From Algoriphagus sediminis (GTDB lineage: Bacteria; Bacteroidota; Bacteroidia; Cytophagales; Cyclobacteriaceae), in NCBI RefSeq assembly GCF_030403435.1, contig NZ_JAUEPH010000006.1, forward strand, positions 186,001-250,000: 64,000 nucleotides of DNA, in the 5' to 3' direction. The first letter of the stretch is position 1, and the number at the start of each line of letters is the position of its first letter. Below are positions 56,201-64,000 of this stretch, one piece after another. The notes beneath the pieces are model-generated. The model searched no databases, was not told the DNA's origin, and was given only the letters and a program-made list of their open reading frames with translations. Both the position numbers and the translations under genes were made by a program.

Positions 56201-57569
56201 CGGTGAGAAAGTGATGGTAGTAATGGGTAGATCAGGTGAGATCAAAATCAACGATGCGAAATCTGGAAAGACACTCGTGTCTAATCACGTTCCTTATGGC
56301 GCTCACCTTGCAGTGAAGGATGGTCAGAAAATAGGAAAAGGTGATTCTCTTTGTACTTGGGATCCTTACAATGCTGTAATCCTTTCAGAATTCGATGGTT
56401 CTGTTGAATTTGAATCCATCGTAGAAGGTATTACTTATAAGGAGGTAGCTGATGATCAGACTGGCTTCCGTGAAAAGGTTATCATCGACTCTAAGGACAG
56501 AACCAAAAACCCGGCTATTATCGTGAATTATGGAGATGACTCTAAGTCATACAATATTCCGGTAGAAGCTCACCTTGCTGTAGAGCAAGGAGATAAGGTG
56601 AAAGCAGGTCAGGTACTTGTGAAGATTCCAAGATCTGTGGGTAAAACCAGAGATATTACAGGAGGTCTTCCTAGAGTGACTGAGCTTTTCGAGGCTAGAA
56701 ACCCATCGAACCCAGCAGTAGTTTCTGAGATTGACGGAGTGGTAGCATACGGAGGTATCAAGCGAGGTAATAGAGAAATCTTGATTACATCAAAAGATGG
56801 AATCACGAAGAAGTATATGGTTTCTCTTTCTAAGCATATCCTGGTTCAGGAGAATGACTTTATCCGTGCGGGTGAACCACTTTCTGATGGGGCGATTACT
56901 CCAAATGATATACTTGCCATTAAAGGCCCAACTGCTGTTCAGGAATATCTTGTGAATGAAATCCAGGAGGTTTATAGATTACAAGGTGTGAAGATCAATG
57001 ATAAGCACATTGAAGTTATCGTAAGCCAAATGATGCAGAAAGTAGAAATACTAGATGCTGGTGATACAGGATTCCTTCAAAATCAAGTCGTAGATAAATG
57101 GGCTTTCCGTGAGGAAAATGACATTATTCTAGACAAGAAGGTGGTGATGGATGCCGGAGATTCCAGCACTTTGAAGCCAGGTATGATCATTTCTGCCAGA
57201 AGGCTGAGAGATGAAAATTCTAGCTTGAAGCGTAAGGACTTGAAGGTTGTTCAGGTAAGAGATGCTGAAACTGCAGTTTCTAAGCCTACTCTTCAAGGTA
57301 TCACGGCGGCTTCCCTAGGAACAGAAAGCTTTATATCTGCTGCTTCCTTCCAGGAAACTACCAAGGTACTATCTGAAGCTTCCATCCGTGGTAAGCGTGA
57401 TGAGTTGCTTGGTCTAAAGGAAAATGTGATCGTAGGTCACCTGATTCCAGCAGGTACAGGCCAGAGAAGAATTCAAAACATGATCGTCGGTTCAAAGGAG
57501 GAGTACGAACAACTTTCTGAGAACATGGAAAATACTCCATCGACCAGATCAAGTGAAGCGATTCTTTAA
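53256..57569 (+). CDS. rpoC: DNA-directed RNA polymerase subunit beta'
   Basis: A 1,437-residue beta' subunit. It has the N-terminal zinc ribbon ([20 protein letters not shown], about 66-85), the catalytic Mg site NADFDGDQM (about 471), the trigger-loop region ([19 protein letters not shown]), and a second zinc site [13 protein letters not shown]. Usual length for Bacteroidota. Ends the unit at a strong terminator. Confidence 0.98.
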   Translation: MAFRKNKKLNNDFSRVTISLASPESILDSSNGEVTQPETINYRTYKPEMGGLFCERIFGPVKDWECHCGKYKRIRYKGIICDRCGVEVTEKKVRRERMGHIELVVPVAHIWYFKSLPNKIGYLLGLPTKKLDQIVYYERYAVVQPGIKEEDGVQYLDFLTEDEYLDIMDKLPKENHQLDDDDPNKFIAKMGAEALEMLLARLDLDDLSYSLRHQAATDTSQQRKAEALKRLKVVEAFRDARTRIENRPEWMIVRMVPVIPPELRPLVPLDGGRFATSDLNDLYRRVIIRNNRLKRLIDIKAPEVILRNEKRMLQEAVDSLFDNSRKVNAVRSDGNRALKSLSDMLKGKQGRFRQNLLGKRVDYSGRSVIVVGPELKLHECGLPKNMAAELFKPFIIRKLIERGIVKTVKSAKKIVDRKDPVVWDILENVLKGHPVLLNRAPTLHRLGIQAFQPKLIEGKAIQLHPLVCTAFNADFDGDQMAVHVPLGHEAILEASTLMLSAHNILNPANGAPITVPSQDMVLGLYYVTKGKKSTPEEPVPGEGMTFYSQEEVIIALNEGAISQHANIKCKVNVRDASGEIKEQIVETVAGRLIFNQYVPEEVGFVNELLTKKKLQQIIAQVVKVCGISRTAQFLDDIKSLGFQMAYRGGLSMGLNDVIIPEEKDPMIAKAQEEVDQVWNNYLMGLITDNERYNQVIDIWTRTNSHLTNNLMKQMEEDKQGFNAIYMMMHSGARGSREQIRQLGGMRGLMAKPQKNLQGSVGEIIENPILSNFKEGLDVLEYFISTHGARKGLADTALKTADAGYLTRRLVDVAQDMIVTEEDCGTLRGLVVEPLRDNDEIVEPLSERIVGRVSVHDVYDPQTDELIISAGEEISDEIAAKVDESSIEEVEIRSVLTCETRRGVCSKCYGRNLATGNIVQNGESVGVIAAQSIGEPGTQLTLRTFHVGGTASNMAVEASITAKFEGKVEFDEELRWIESSNKDGEKVMVVMGRSGEIKINDAKSGKTLVSNHVPYGAHLAVKDGQKIGKGDSLCTWDPYNAVILSEFDGSVEFESIVEGITYKEVADDQTGFREKVIIDSKDRTKNPAIIVNYGDDSKSYNIPVEAHLAVEQGDKVKAGQVLVKIPRSVGKTRDITGGLPRVTELFEARNPSNPAVVSEIDGVVAYGGIKRGNREILITSKDGITKKYMVSLSKHILVQENDFIRAGEPLSDGAITPNDILAIKGPTAVQEYLVNEIQEVYRLQGVKINDKHIEVIVSQMMQKVEILDAGDTGFLQNQVVDKWAFREENDIILDKKVVMDAGDSSTLKPGMIISARRLRDENSSLKRKDLKVVQVRDAETAVSKPTLQGITAASLGTESFISAASFQETTKVLSEASIRGKRDELLGLKENVIVGHLIPAGTGQRRIQNMIVGSKEEYEQLSENMENTPSTRSSEAIL

Positions 57570-57590
57570 TGAATAGATAAATTTTAATTG

Positions 57591-57617
57591 AAAAGGCCTG
57601 CGTATCGCAGGCCTTTT
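57591..57617 (+). terminator. Terminator after rpoC
   Basis: A 12-bp perfect stem (AAAAGGCCTGCG / CGCAGGCCTTTT) with loop TAT, followed by more Ts, 22 bases after the rpoC stop. Confidence 0.95.
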
Positions 57618-57631
57618 TTAATCCAAAAATT

Positions 57632-57955
57632 ATGGAAGATCCAAAAAACAAGAAACCAGGAAATCAGCCAATAAATATTGAGCTATCAGAAGAGGTAGCT
57701 GAAGGTGTTTATTCAAATCTAGCCATGATTGCTCACTCAAATTCTGAGTTTGTAATTGATTTTATTCGATTAATGCCGGGAGTACCAAAGGCGAAAGTCA
57801 AATCTCGTGTGATTGTCACCCCAGAGCATGCACAGAGACTTCTGGCGGCTTTGAAAGATAATATTGATAAGTATGAAAAAGCTTTCGGGAAGATCAATCC
57901 ATCAGGAGGAACCCCTCAGTTTCCGGTGAGTTTTGGACCGGCTGGAGAAGCATAA
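57632..57955 (+). CDS. DUF3467 domain protein
   Basis: A 107-residue protein of family DUF3467, recognised by INIELSEEVAEGVYSNLAMIAHSNSEFVIDF and IVTPEHAQRLLAALKDNIDKYEKAFG. Function is unknown. It is often found next to rpoC in Bacteroidota (from memory), which hints at a link to transcription. It starts 14 bases after the rpoC terminator, so low-level read-through or a hidden promoter must drive it. Confidence 0.88.
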   Translation: MEDPKNKKPGNQPINIELSEEVAEGVYSNLAMIAHSNSEFVIDFIRLMPGVPKAKVKSRVIVTPEHAQRLLAALKDNIDKYEKAFGKINPSGGTPQFPVSFGPAGEA

Positions 57956-57975
57956 AAGAAATATAACTTCTTAAT

Positions 57976-58006
57976 TTTGTTCATCTTAATTCTTTCTTTA
58001 CCTTTG
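57976..58006 (+). promoter_or_regulatory. Promoter of the rpsL-rpsG-fusA-rpsJ unit
   Basis: A perfect match: TTTG (57976-57979), 19 bases, TACCTTTG (57999-58006), followed by CAGTCC. The start codon of rpsL is 47 bases further. Confidence 0.88.
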
Positions 58007-58053
58007 CAGTCCAAAATTTAACAGTTTACAGGAAGACTAAATTTTATCAGTTA

Positions 58054-58437
58054 ATGCCTACTATTCAACAGTTAGTAAGAAAAGGTAGAACTACACTGGA
58101 GACCAAATCAAAATCTAGAGCTTTGGACGCATGTCCTCAGCGAAGAGGAGTTTGTACCAGAGTATACACTACCACCCCTAAGAAGCCTAACTCAGCGATG
58201 AGGAAAGTGGCCAGGGTGAGATTGACAAACGGGAAGGAAGTGAATGCCTATATCCCTGGAGAAGGTCATAATTTACAGGAGCACTCGATCGTATTGATCA
58301 GAGGTGGTCGTGTTAAGGATTTACCAGGTGTAAGATATCACATCATCCGAGGTGCACTAGATACTGCCGGAGTAAAAGACCGTAAGCAAGGTCGCTCTAA
58401 GTATGGTGCTAAGCGCCCAAAGGACGCTAAGAAGTAA
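58054..58437 (+). CDS. rpsL: 30S ribosomal protein S12
   Basis: A 127-residue S12 with [36 protein letters not shown] and [10 protein letters not shown] ... [10 protein letters not shown]. The Lys residues linked to streptomycin sensitivity are wild type. First gene of the str operon. Confidence 0.98.
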   Translation: MPTIQQLVRKGRTTLETKSKSRALDACPQRRGVCTRVYTTTPKKPNSAMRKVARVRLTNGKEVNAYIPGEGHNLQEHSIVLIRGGRVKDLPGVRYHIIRGALDTAGVKDRKQGRSKYGAKRPKDAKK

Positions 58438-58456
58438 TTTATAACAACAAGAAAAA

Positions 58457-58924
58457 ATGAGAAAAGCGAAACCAAAGAAGAGATATATTCTTCCTGATCC
58501 GAAGTTCAATGACACCTTGGTAACCAAGTTTGTGAATTGTCTTATGGTAGATGGTAAGAAGAGTATTGCTTACAATATTTTCTACGATGCGGTAGAAAAG
58601 GTTGAAGAAAAAGTAGGTGAGAATGGTCTTGAAGTTTGGAGAAAGGCGCTTAACAATATTGCTCCATCCGTTGAGGTGAAGAGTCGTAGAGTTGGTGGTG
58701 CTACATTCCAGGTTCCAATGGAAGTTCGACCCGAGAGAAAAATGGCATTAGGGATCAAATGGATGATTCAATATTCCAGAAAAAGAGGTGAAAAAACCAT
58801 GATGGATCGTCTTGCAGGCGAGATCATCGCGGCTTCCAAAGGTGAAGGTGCTGCTGTTAAGAAGAAAGATGACACGCACAGAATGGCCGAAGCGAATAAA
58901 GCATTCTCCCACTTTAGATTTTAA
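58457..58924 (+). CDS. rpsG: 30S ribosomal protein S7
   Basis: A 155-residue S7 with [37 protein letters not shown] and [17 protein letters not shown]. Primary 16S rRNA binder of the 30S head. 5 bases before fusA. Confidence 0.98.
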   Translation: MRKAKPKKRYILPDPKFNDTLVTKFVNCLMVDGKKSIAYNIFYDAVEKVEEKVGENGLEVWRKALNNIAPSVEVKSRRVGGATFQVPMEVRPERKMALGIKWMIQYSRKRGEKTMMDRLAGEIIAASKGEGAAVKKKDDTHRMAEANKAFSHFRF

Positions 58925-58929
58925 TTAGG

Positions 58930-61053
58930 ATGTCGAAGAGAGATTTAAAATTCACCAGAAACATCGGTATTGCTGCACACATTGATGCAGGTAAAACTAC
59001 TACTACCGAAAGAATTCTTTTTTATTCAGGTGTTTCTCACAAAATAGGTGAGGTTCACGACGGTGCTGCAACCATGGACTGGATGGCGCAGGAGCAGGAG
59101 AGAGGTATTACTATTACATCTGCTGCTACTACCGTATTTTGGAATTACAGAGATCAGAAATACCAAATCAATATCATCGATACTCCCGGACACGTGGACT
59201 TCACAGTGGAAGTAAACAGATCCTTGAGAGTATTGGATGGTCTTGTCTTCCTTTTCAGTGCTGTGGATGGTGTTGAACCACAGTCTGAAACTAACTGGCG
59301 ATTAGCTGATAACTATAAAGTAGCACGAATCGGATTCGTGAACAAAATGGACCGAGCTGGCGCAAACTTCCTTGAAGTTTGTAAGCAAGTAAAGGAAATG
59401 CTAGGAAGCTACGCAGTTCCATTGCAGTTGCCTATCGGTGCCGAAGATAAATTTAGAGGTGTTGTTGATTTGATCAACAATAGAGGAATTGTCTGGAACG
59501 AAGAGGATATGGGGATGACTTTTGAAGAAGTTCCGATTCCTGAAGACATGGTAGACGAAGTAGCTCAGTGGAGAGAACATTTGCTTGAAGCGGTAGCTGA
59601 TTATGATGAAAGCTTGATGGAAAAATTCTTCGATGATCCTAATTCGATCACCGAGGCAGAGATCCTAAGTGCCCTTCGTGCAGCTACTATTGACATGAAG
59701 ATCGTTCCTATGGTTTGTGGTTCTTCATTTAAAAATAAAGGAGTGCAGACCATGCTCGATTTGGTTATGGAAATTCTTCCTTCTCCTTTGGATAAAGATG
59801 ATATCATCGCTTCAGACTTAGAGGATGAAGAAAAGAAGGTAGCCATTGCGCCAAATGAAGATGAGCCTTTCGCAGGTCTTGCATTTAAGATTGCTACTGA
59901 CCCATTCGTAGGTAGACTTTGTTTCGTTAGGGCTTATTCAGGAGTTCTTGATTCAGGTTCCTACGTGTTCAATAGCCGGTCTGGAAATAAAGAGAGAATT
60001 TCTCGAGTGTTCCAGATGCATGCCAATAAGCAGAATCAAATCGATGCTTTAAGAGCAGGTGATATTGGAGCAGTAGTAGGGTTTAAGGATATCAAAACTG
60101 GAGATACCCTTTGCCATGAGCAAAGAAAGGTAGTCCTTGAATCTATGATTTTCCCAGAGCCAGTAATTGGTTATGCTATTGAGCCTAAGACTCAGGCTGA
60201 CGTGGATAAGCTAGGTATGGCTATCGCAAAGCTTGTAGAAGAAGACCCAACTCTACAGGTCAACACTGACCATGAAACTGGTCAGACTATCCTTAGAGGT
60301 ATGGGAGAGCTTCACCTTGATATTATTATTGACCGTTTGAAGAGAGAGTTCAAGGTTGAGATCAACCAAGGTGCGCCTCAGGTTGCATACAAAGAAGCTC
60401 TTTTCTCAAGTGTTGAACATAAAGAAGTTTATAAGAAGCAAACTGGTGGTAAGGGTAAATTTGCCGATATCGTATTTGAGATCGGTCCAAAACCTGAAGA
60501 TCCAGAGACTGGTGAAATTAAGCCAGGACTTGAATTCGAAAATGCTATCGTTGGTGGTGTTATTCCTAAAGAATTCATTCCATCTATCCAGAAGGGATTT
60601 GCTGAGGCTATGAACAATGGTCCACTTGCAGGATATCCTATCGATTCCATGAAAGTGAGATTGTTCCATGGTTCCTTCCACGATGTCGATTCTGATGCTT
60701 TGTCATTTGAATTGGCGGCGAGAATTGGATTTAAGGAAGCAGCAAGACAGTGTAGTCCACAGTTGCTAGAGCCGATCATGGCTGTAGATGTGGTAACCCC
60801 TGATGAGTACACAGGACCTATCACTGGTGACTTGAATAGAAGAAGAGGTTTGATGAAAGGAATGGATACTAAAGGAACTTCATCTGTTGTTAAGGCTGAT
60901 GTTCCATTGTCAGAATTGTTTGGCTATATCACTGACCTTAGAACCATTACCTCTGGTAGAGCTACCGCTTCATTGACATTCTCGCATTATGCGGCGGTTC
61001 CGAATAATATTGCGGAATCTGTGATTGCAAACGTTAAAGGTGAAAAAGCCTAA
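58930..61053 (+). CDS. fusA: Elongation factor G
   Basis: A 707-residue translocase with G1 [19 protein letters not shown], switch region [13 protein letters not shown]3 [10 protein letters not shown]4 NKMDRAGA, and domain IV loop residues before [11 protein letters not shown]. Typical length of the ribosomal-operon EF-G. A frame of the same strand at 60356-60613 is only a shadow. Confidence 0.98.
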   Translation: MSKRDLKFTRNIGIAAHIDAGKTTTTERILFYSGVSHKIGEVHDGAATMDWMAQEQERGITITSAATTVFWNYRDQKYQINIIDTPGHVDFTVEVNRSLRVLDGLVFLFSAVDGVEPQSETNWRLADNYKVARIGFVNKMDRAGANFLEVCKQVKEMLGSYAVPLQLPIGAEDKFRGVVDLINNRGIVWNEEDMGMTFEEVPIPEDMVDEVAQWREHLLEAVADYDESLMEKFFDDPNSITEAEILSALRAATIDMKIVPMVCGSSFKNKGVQTMLDLVMEILPSPLDKDDIIASDLEDEEKKVAIAPNEDEPFAGLAFKIATDPFVGRLCFVRAYSGVLDSGSYVFNSRSGNKERISRVFQMHANKQNQIDALRAGDIGAVVGFKDIKTGDTLCHEQRKVVLESMIFPEPVIGYAIEPKTQADVDKLGMAIAKLVEEDPTLQVNTDHETGQTILRGMGELHLDIIIDRLKREFKVEINQGAPQVAYKEALFSSVEHKEVYKKQTGGKGKFADIVFEIGPKPEDPETGEIKPGLEFENAIVGGVIPKEFIPSIQKGFAEAMNNGPLAGYPIDSMKVRLFHGSFHDVDSDALSFELAARIGFKEAARQCSPQLLEPIMAVDVVTPDEYTGPITGDLNRRRGLMKGMDTKGTSSVVKADVPLSELFGYITDLRTITSGRATASLTFSHYAAVPNNIAESVIANVKGEKA

Positions 61054-61064
61054 AGAATATTGAG

Positions 61065-61370
61065 TTGAATCAGAAAATCAGAATAAAACTAAAATCATAC
61101 GATCATAGCCTGGTGGATAAGTCATCAGAGAAAATCGTAAAGGCTGTAAAATCTACAGGAGCTGTTGTGGTTGGACCTATTCCATTGCCAACTAAAAAAG
61201 AGAAGTTTACTGTGCTTAAGTCGCCACACGTAAACAAGAAAGCAAGGGACCAATACCAGCTTTGTACCTACAAGAGATTGGTAGACATCTACTCAAACAG
61301 TTCTAAGACTGTGGATGCTTTGATGAAAATCGAGCTTCCGAGTGGTGTGGATGTAGAAATCAAAGTTTGA
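61065..61370 (+). CDS. rpsJ: 30S ribosomal protein S10
   Basis: A 101-residue S10 starting at TTG 61065 ([19 protein letters not shown]), with [29 protein letters not shown]. Also the NusG/NusE partner in antitermination. Here it ends a unit instead of heading the S10 operon (see the terminator at 61393). Confidence 0.97.
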   Translation: MNQKIRIKLKSYDHSLVDKSSEKIVKAVKSTGAVVVGPIPLPTKKEKFTVLKSPHVNKKARDQYQLCTYKRLVDIYSNSSKTVDALMKIELPSGVDVEIKV

Positions 61371-61392
61371 TTTCACCTGAAATTTCAAAAAG

Positions 61393-61420
61393 AAAGACCT
61401 GAGTTTTTGCTCAGGTCTTT
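61393..61420 (+). terminator. Terminator after rpsJ
   Basis: An 11-bp perfect stem (AAAGACCTGAG / CTCAGGTCTTT) with loop TTTTTG, followed by a T-rich stretch, 22 bases after the rpsJ stop. Confidence 0.92.
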
Positions 61421-61523
61421 TCTTTTGCAATCCAGGAATTAAGAATTGAAATGCTGCTCATGCAAAATGTTTTGGAGGAGAAGCAAAAAACCTGAAAATC
61501 AGGGGAAAATAAACTGAGGGGTG

Positions 61524-61554
61524 TTTGTTACAGAATTTTATTTCAGTAACTTTG
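61524..61554 (+). promoter_or_regulatory. Promoter of the rplC-rplD-rplW-rplB unit
   Basis: A perfect match: TTTG (61524-61527), 19 bases, TAACTTTG (61547-61554), followed by CAGTCC exactly as at the rpsL promoter. A leader of about 60 bases follows with a small GCGCCTAAGCGC-type hairpin, a possible site for ribosomal-protein feedback. Confidence 0.9.
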
Positions 61555-61615
61555 CAGTCCTTAAAAAGGGCTCACGCGCCTAAGCGCTTGAGAATTATCA
61601 AATTATCTTATTAAG

Positions 61616-62248
61616 ATGTCTGGTATTATTGGAAAAAAAGTAGGAATGACTAGCATTTTTAGTGCCGATGGACGTAATGTCGCATGCACGCTAATAGAAG
61701 CTGGTCCTTGCGTAGTTACGCAAGTAAAAAACGTTGAAACAGACGGGTACAGCGCTGTGCAACTAGGATTTGGTGAGCGGAAGGAGAAAAACACTCCGAA
61801 GCCATTAATCGGCCATTTTAAAAAGGCTGGTACCACTCCTAAGCACAAGGTTGTTGAGTTCCGTGATTTCCGGGTCGAGTTTGAAGGCCAGGTAGATCTA
61901 GGAGCTACTGTGAAGTCTGAAGAAGTATTCAAAGAAGGTGACTTCGTGGATGCTATCGGGACTTCTAAAGGTAAAGGATTCCAAGGTGTGGTTAAACGTC
62001 ATGGTTTTGGTGGTGTGGGTGATGCTACTCACGGTCAGCACAACAGACAGAGACACCCTGGTTCGATTGGTGCTTGTTCTTGGCCTTCCCGAGTATTTAA
62101 GGGATTAAGAATGGCTGGAAGAATGGGTGGTGACAGGGTTAAAGTCGTCAACCTTAAGGTGATGAAAATTTATCCTGAAAAGAATCTGATTTTGGTTTCT
62201 GGCTCTGTTCCAGGTCCAAAAAATTCTTATGTAATTCTAGAGAAATAA
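61616..62248 (+). CDS. rplC: 50S ribosomal protein L3
   Basis: A 210-residue L3 with [49 protein letters not shown] and [16 protein letters not shown]. First gene after the new promoter; 3 bases before rplD. Confidence 0.98.
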   Translation: MSGIIGKKVGMTSIFSADGRNVACTLIEAGPCVVTQVKNVETDGYSAVQLGFGERKEKNTPKPLIGHFKKAGTTPKHKVVEFRDFRVEFEGQVDLGATVKSEEVFKEGDFVDAIGTSKGKGFQGVVKRHGFGGVGDATHGQHNRQRHPGSIGACSWPSRVFKGLRMAGRMGGDRVKVVNLKVMKIYPEKNLILVSGSVPGPKNSYVILEK

Positions 62249-62251
62249 GCC

Positions 62252-62881
62252 ATGGAATTAGCAGTAATCAATCATAAAGGAGAAGATACCGGAAGAAAGG
62301 TGACACTTTCTGAGGAAATTTTCGGGATCGAACCAAACGATCACGCGATATACTTAGACGTAAAGCAGTACCTGGCTAATCAAAGACAGGGGACTCATAA
62401 GTCTAAGGAAAGAAACGAAATTGCTGGATCTACTAAAAAGATCAAAAAGCAAAAGGGTACTGGTACGGCAAGAGCAGGTTCTATCAAGTCTCCACTTTTC
62501 AGAGGTGGTGGTAGAATTTTTGGTCCACGACCAAGAAACTATTCTTTCAAATTGAATAAGAAGTTGAAGCAATTGGCTAGAAAGTCAGCTTTGACTTACA
62601 AGGTTCAGGAAGAAAGCCTTACCATTCTAGAGAACCTAACTTTGGATTCTCCAAAGACTAAGGACTATGTGAACTTGCTGAACGGATTGTCTCTTGGAGA
62701 CAAAAAGACATTGGTGGTTTTGCCAGAGGCAAATAAGAATGTTTATCTGTCCAGCAGAAACTTACCAAAGTCCCAGGTAGTCACTGTAAATGATGTAAAT
62801 ACTTACCAGGTGCTTCACGCTGATCAGTTAGTGCTTTGCGAAGGGTCTGTGAGTATGTTGGAAACCATTTTATCGAAATAA
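62252..62881 (+). CDS. rplD: 50S ribosomal protein L4
   Basis: A 209-residue L4 with the exit-tunnel loop [37 protein letters not shown]. It is the feedback regulator of the S10 operon in enterobacteria; that role is not shown here. 4 bases before rplW. Confidence 0.98.
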   Translation: MELAVINHKGEDTGRKVTLSEEIFGIEPNDHAIYLDVKQYLANQRQGTHKSKERNEIAGSTKKIKKQKGTGTARAGSIKSPLFRGGGRIFGPRPRNYSFKLNKKLKQLARKSALTYKVQEESLTILENLTLDSPKTKDYVNLLNGLSLGDKKTLVVLPEANKNVYLSSRNLPKSQVVTVNDVNTYQVLHADQLVLCEGSVSMLETILSK

Positions 62882-62885
62882 GACA

Positions 62886-63173
62886 ATGGATATTCTAAAG
62901 CAGCCCATAATTACAGAGAAGGTTTCCGCCATGAATGAAGGTGGCGTTTATGGATTCGTGGTAGATAAAACTGCCAAGAAGCCAGAGATCAAAGCAGCTG
63001 TAGAAAAGACATATGGTGTAAAAGTTGTATCTGTCAGAACTATGCGCTATGCCGCAAAGAGAAAGACCAGATACACTAAAAGCCAGATCGTATCAGGATT
63101 CACCAATTCCTTTAAGAAGGCAATGGTTGAAGTCGCTGAAGGTGATGTAATTGATTTTTACGGAGAAGTTTAA
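62886..63173 (+). CDS. rplW: 50S ribosomal protein L23
   Basis: A 95-residue L23 (LKQPIITEKVSAMNEGGVYGFVVDKTAKKPEIKAAVEKTYGVKVVSVRTM as separate family motifs). It sits at the tunnel exit where trigger factor and SRP dock. 13 bases before rplB. Confidence 0.97.
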   Translation: MDILKQPIITEKVSAMNEGGVYGFVVDKTAKKPEIKAAVEKTYGVKVVSVRTMRYAAKRKTRYTKSQIVSGFTNSFKKAMVEVAEGDVIDFYGEV

Positions 63174-63186
63174 TTGAATCAGTATC

Positions 63187-64000
63187 ATGGCAATTAAAAA
63201 AATGAATCCGATTACTCCAGGGACGAGATTTAGAGTAGCTCCCGCGTTTGACGAGATTACTAAGTCAGCGCCAGAGAAGTCTCTTCTTGCCCCTTTGAAG
63301 AAATCAGGAGGTAGAAATAATCAAGGCAAAATGACCCAGCGAAATATCGGTGGTGGTCATAAGAGAAGACTACGTGTAGTAGACTTCAAGAGAAATAAGT
63401 TTGATGTACCTGCTACTGTAAAAGGTATCGAGTATGATCCAAACAGAACCGCTCGACTTGCACTGTTATACTATGCAGACGGAGCGAAAGCCTATATTAT
63501 CGCACCGGAAGGTTTGCAAGTTGGACAAACAGTGATTTCCGGAGAGAAAGTAGCACCTGAGGTAGGTAATGCTATGCGCATGATGAATATTCCTTTGGGT
63601 ACAATTGTACACAATGTGGAATTGAAGCCTGGCAAAGGAGCAGCAATGGTAAGAAGTGCAGGAGGTTATGCGCAGATTGTTGCTCGTGAGGGAAAATACG
63701 TGACTGTTAAACTTCCATCCGGTGAGATGAGATTGGTACTTGGCGTTTGTATGGCCACTATCGGATCTGTTTCCAATGCGGACCATATGAATGTGGTTCT
63801 TGGAAAAGCAGGTAGAAAAAGATGGTTAGGTGCACGTCCAAGAGTAAGAGGTGTAGCGATGAACCCAGTAGATCACCCAATGGGTGGTGGTGAAGGACGT
63901 TCATCCGGTGGTCATCCAAGATCCAGAACTGGTGTTTTGGCTAAAGGAAAGAAGACCCGAGCTAGCAAGAAGTATTCGAATAAATTCATCATCAGCAAAA
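63187..64000 (+). CDS. rplB: 50S ribosomal protein L2 (partial, runs off the window)
   Basis: 271 codons from ATG 63187 ([15 protein letters not shown]), open at the window edge. Family motifs include [38 protein letters not shown] and the peptidyl-transferase-region [22 protein letters not shown]. Given the usual ~274 residues, only a few C-terminal codons are missing. Confidence 0.97.
   Translation, partial: MAIKKMNPITPGTRFRVAPAFDEITKSAPEKSLLAPLKKSGGRNNQGKMTQRNIGGGHKRRLRVVDFKRNKFDVPATVKGIEYDPNRTARLALLYYADGAKAYIIAPEGLQVGQTVISGEKVAPEVGNAMRMMNIPLGTIVHNVELKPGKGAAMVRSAGGYAQIVAREGKYVTVKLPSGEMRLVLGVCMATIGSVSNADHMNVVLGKAGRKRWLGARPRVRGVAMNPVDHPMGGGEGRSSGGHPRSRTGVLAKGKKTRASKKYSNKFIISK

Noticed and set aside
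58180-58330. Possible streptomycin-resistance changes in rpsL
   Set aside because: Both Lys positions (PKKPNS and GRVKDLPG) are wild type.
1-64000. CRISPR arrays, IS elements, prophage or restriction systems
   Set aside because: No regularly spaced direct repeats, transposase, integrase, phage structural or nuclease/methylase genes were seen.

Overview
The window comes from a Bacteroidota chromosome, most likely order Cytophagales, family Cyclobacteriaceae (Algoriphagus-like; the genus is an inference). Supporting signs are a SusC/SusD pair, many lipoproteins with acidic residues after the lipobox Cys, the Bacteroidota-typical DUF4290 and DUF5686 proteins, and several matches to the Bacteroidota promoter TTTG-N19-TAnnTTTG. 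No rRNA operon, CRISPR array, prophage or insertion sequence was seen.

Layout: (1) 1-2628, small accessory genes: a truncated S9-type hydrolase and two lipoproteins, one flanked by recombination-site-like repeats. (2) 2659-6575, a tight minus-strand operon of an arabonate-dehydratase-type IlvD/Edd enzyme, two SDR dehydrogenases and an acetoacetate-decarboxylase-like protein, probably for sugar-acid catabolism. (3) 6651-12797, an envelope and repair run: GT61 glycosyltransferase, MurA, DUF4290, UvrD/PcrA helicase and LpxL-like acyltransferase. (4) 12918-14945, a SigR-like ECF sigma factor and RsrA-like anti-sigma factor in one unit with gmk and nadD. (5) 15082-19082, convergent GH15 hydrolase and OtsA-OtsB fusion (trehalose metabolism). 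(6) 19231-35649, the most unusual locus: SusC, SusD, three tandem FG-GAP/VCBS-ASPIC/UnbV (CRTAC1-like) lipoproteins of about 1,100 residues, a small lipoprotein embedded by overlap, and a vanadium-haloperoxidase-type lipoprotein with a complete vanadate site. It has no glycoside hydrolase, sulfatase or dedicated regulator. (7) 36175-44338, housekeeping and mixed genes: a DUF5686 outer-membrane protein, frr, pyrH, an SDR, a biotin carrier protein and an M1 aminopeptidase. (8) 44435-64000, the translation/transcription super-cluster: tRNA-Tyr, tRNA-Gly, tRNA-Thr, tuf, tRNA-Trp, secE, nusG, rplKAJL, rpoBC, a DUF3467 gene, rpsL, rpsG, fusA, rpsJ, then rplC, rplD, rplW and the start of rplB.

How genes fit together: region 8 is split by hairpin terminators and by recognisable promoters into at least four transcription units: tRNA-tuf, trpT-secE-...-rpoC, rpsL-...-rpsJ, and rplC onward. 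Region 6 reads as one envelope system. SusC/SusD would bind and import a ligand, the three beta-propeller-type lipoproteins and the haloperoxidase-type enzyme would act on the surface or in the periplasm, and the haloperoxidase gene has its own candidate promoter. The substrate cannot be told from sequence.

Limits: all calls are by eye from translated sequence and motif recognition. No database search, structure prediction or alignment was run.
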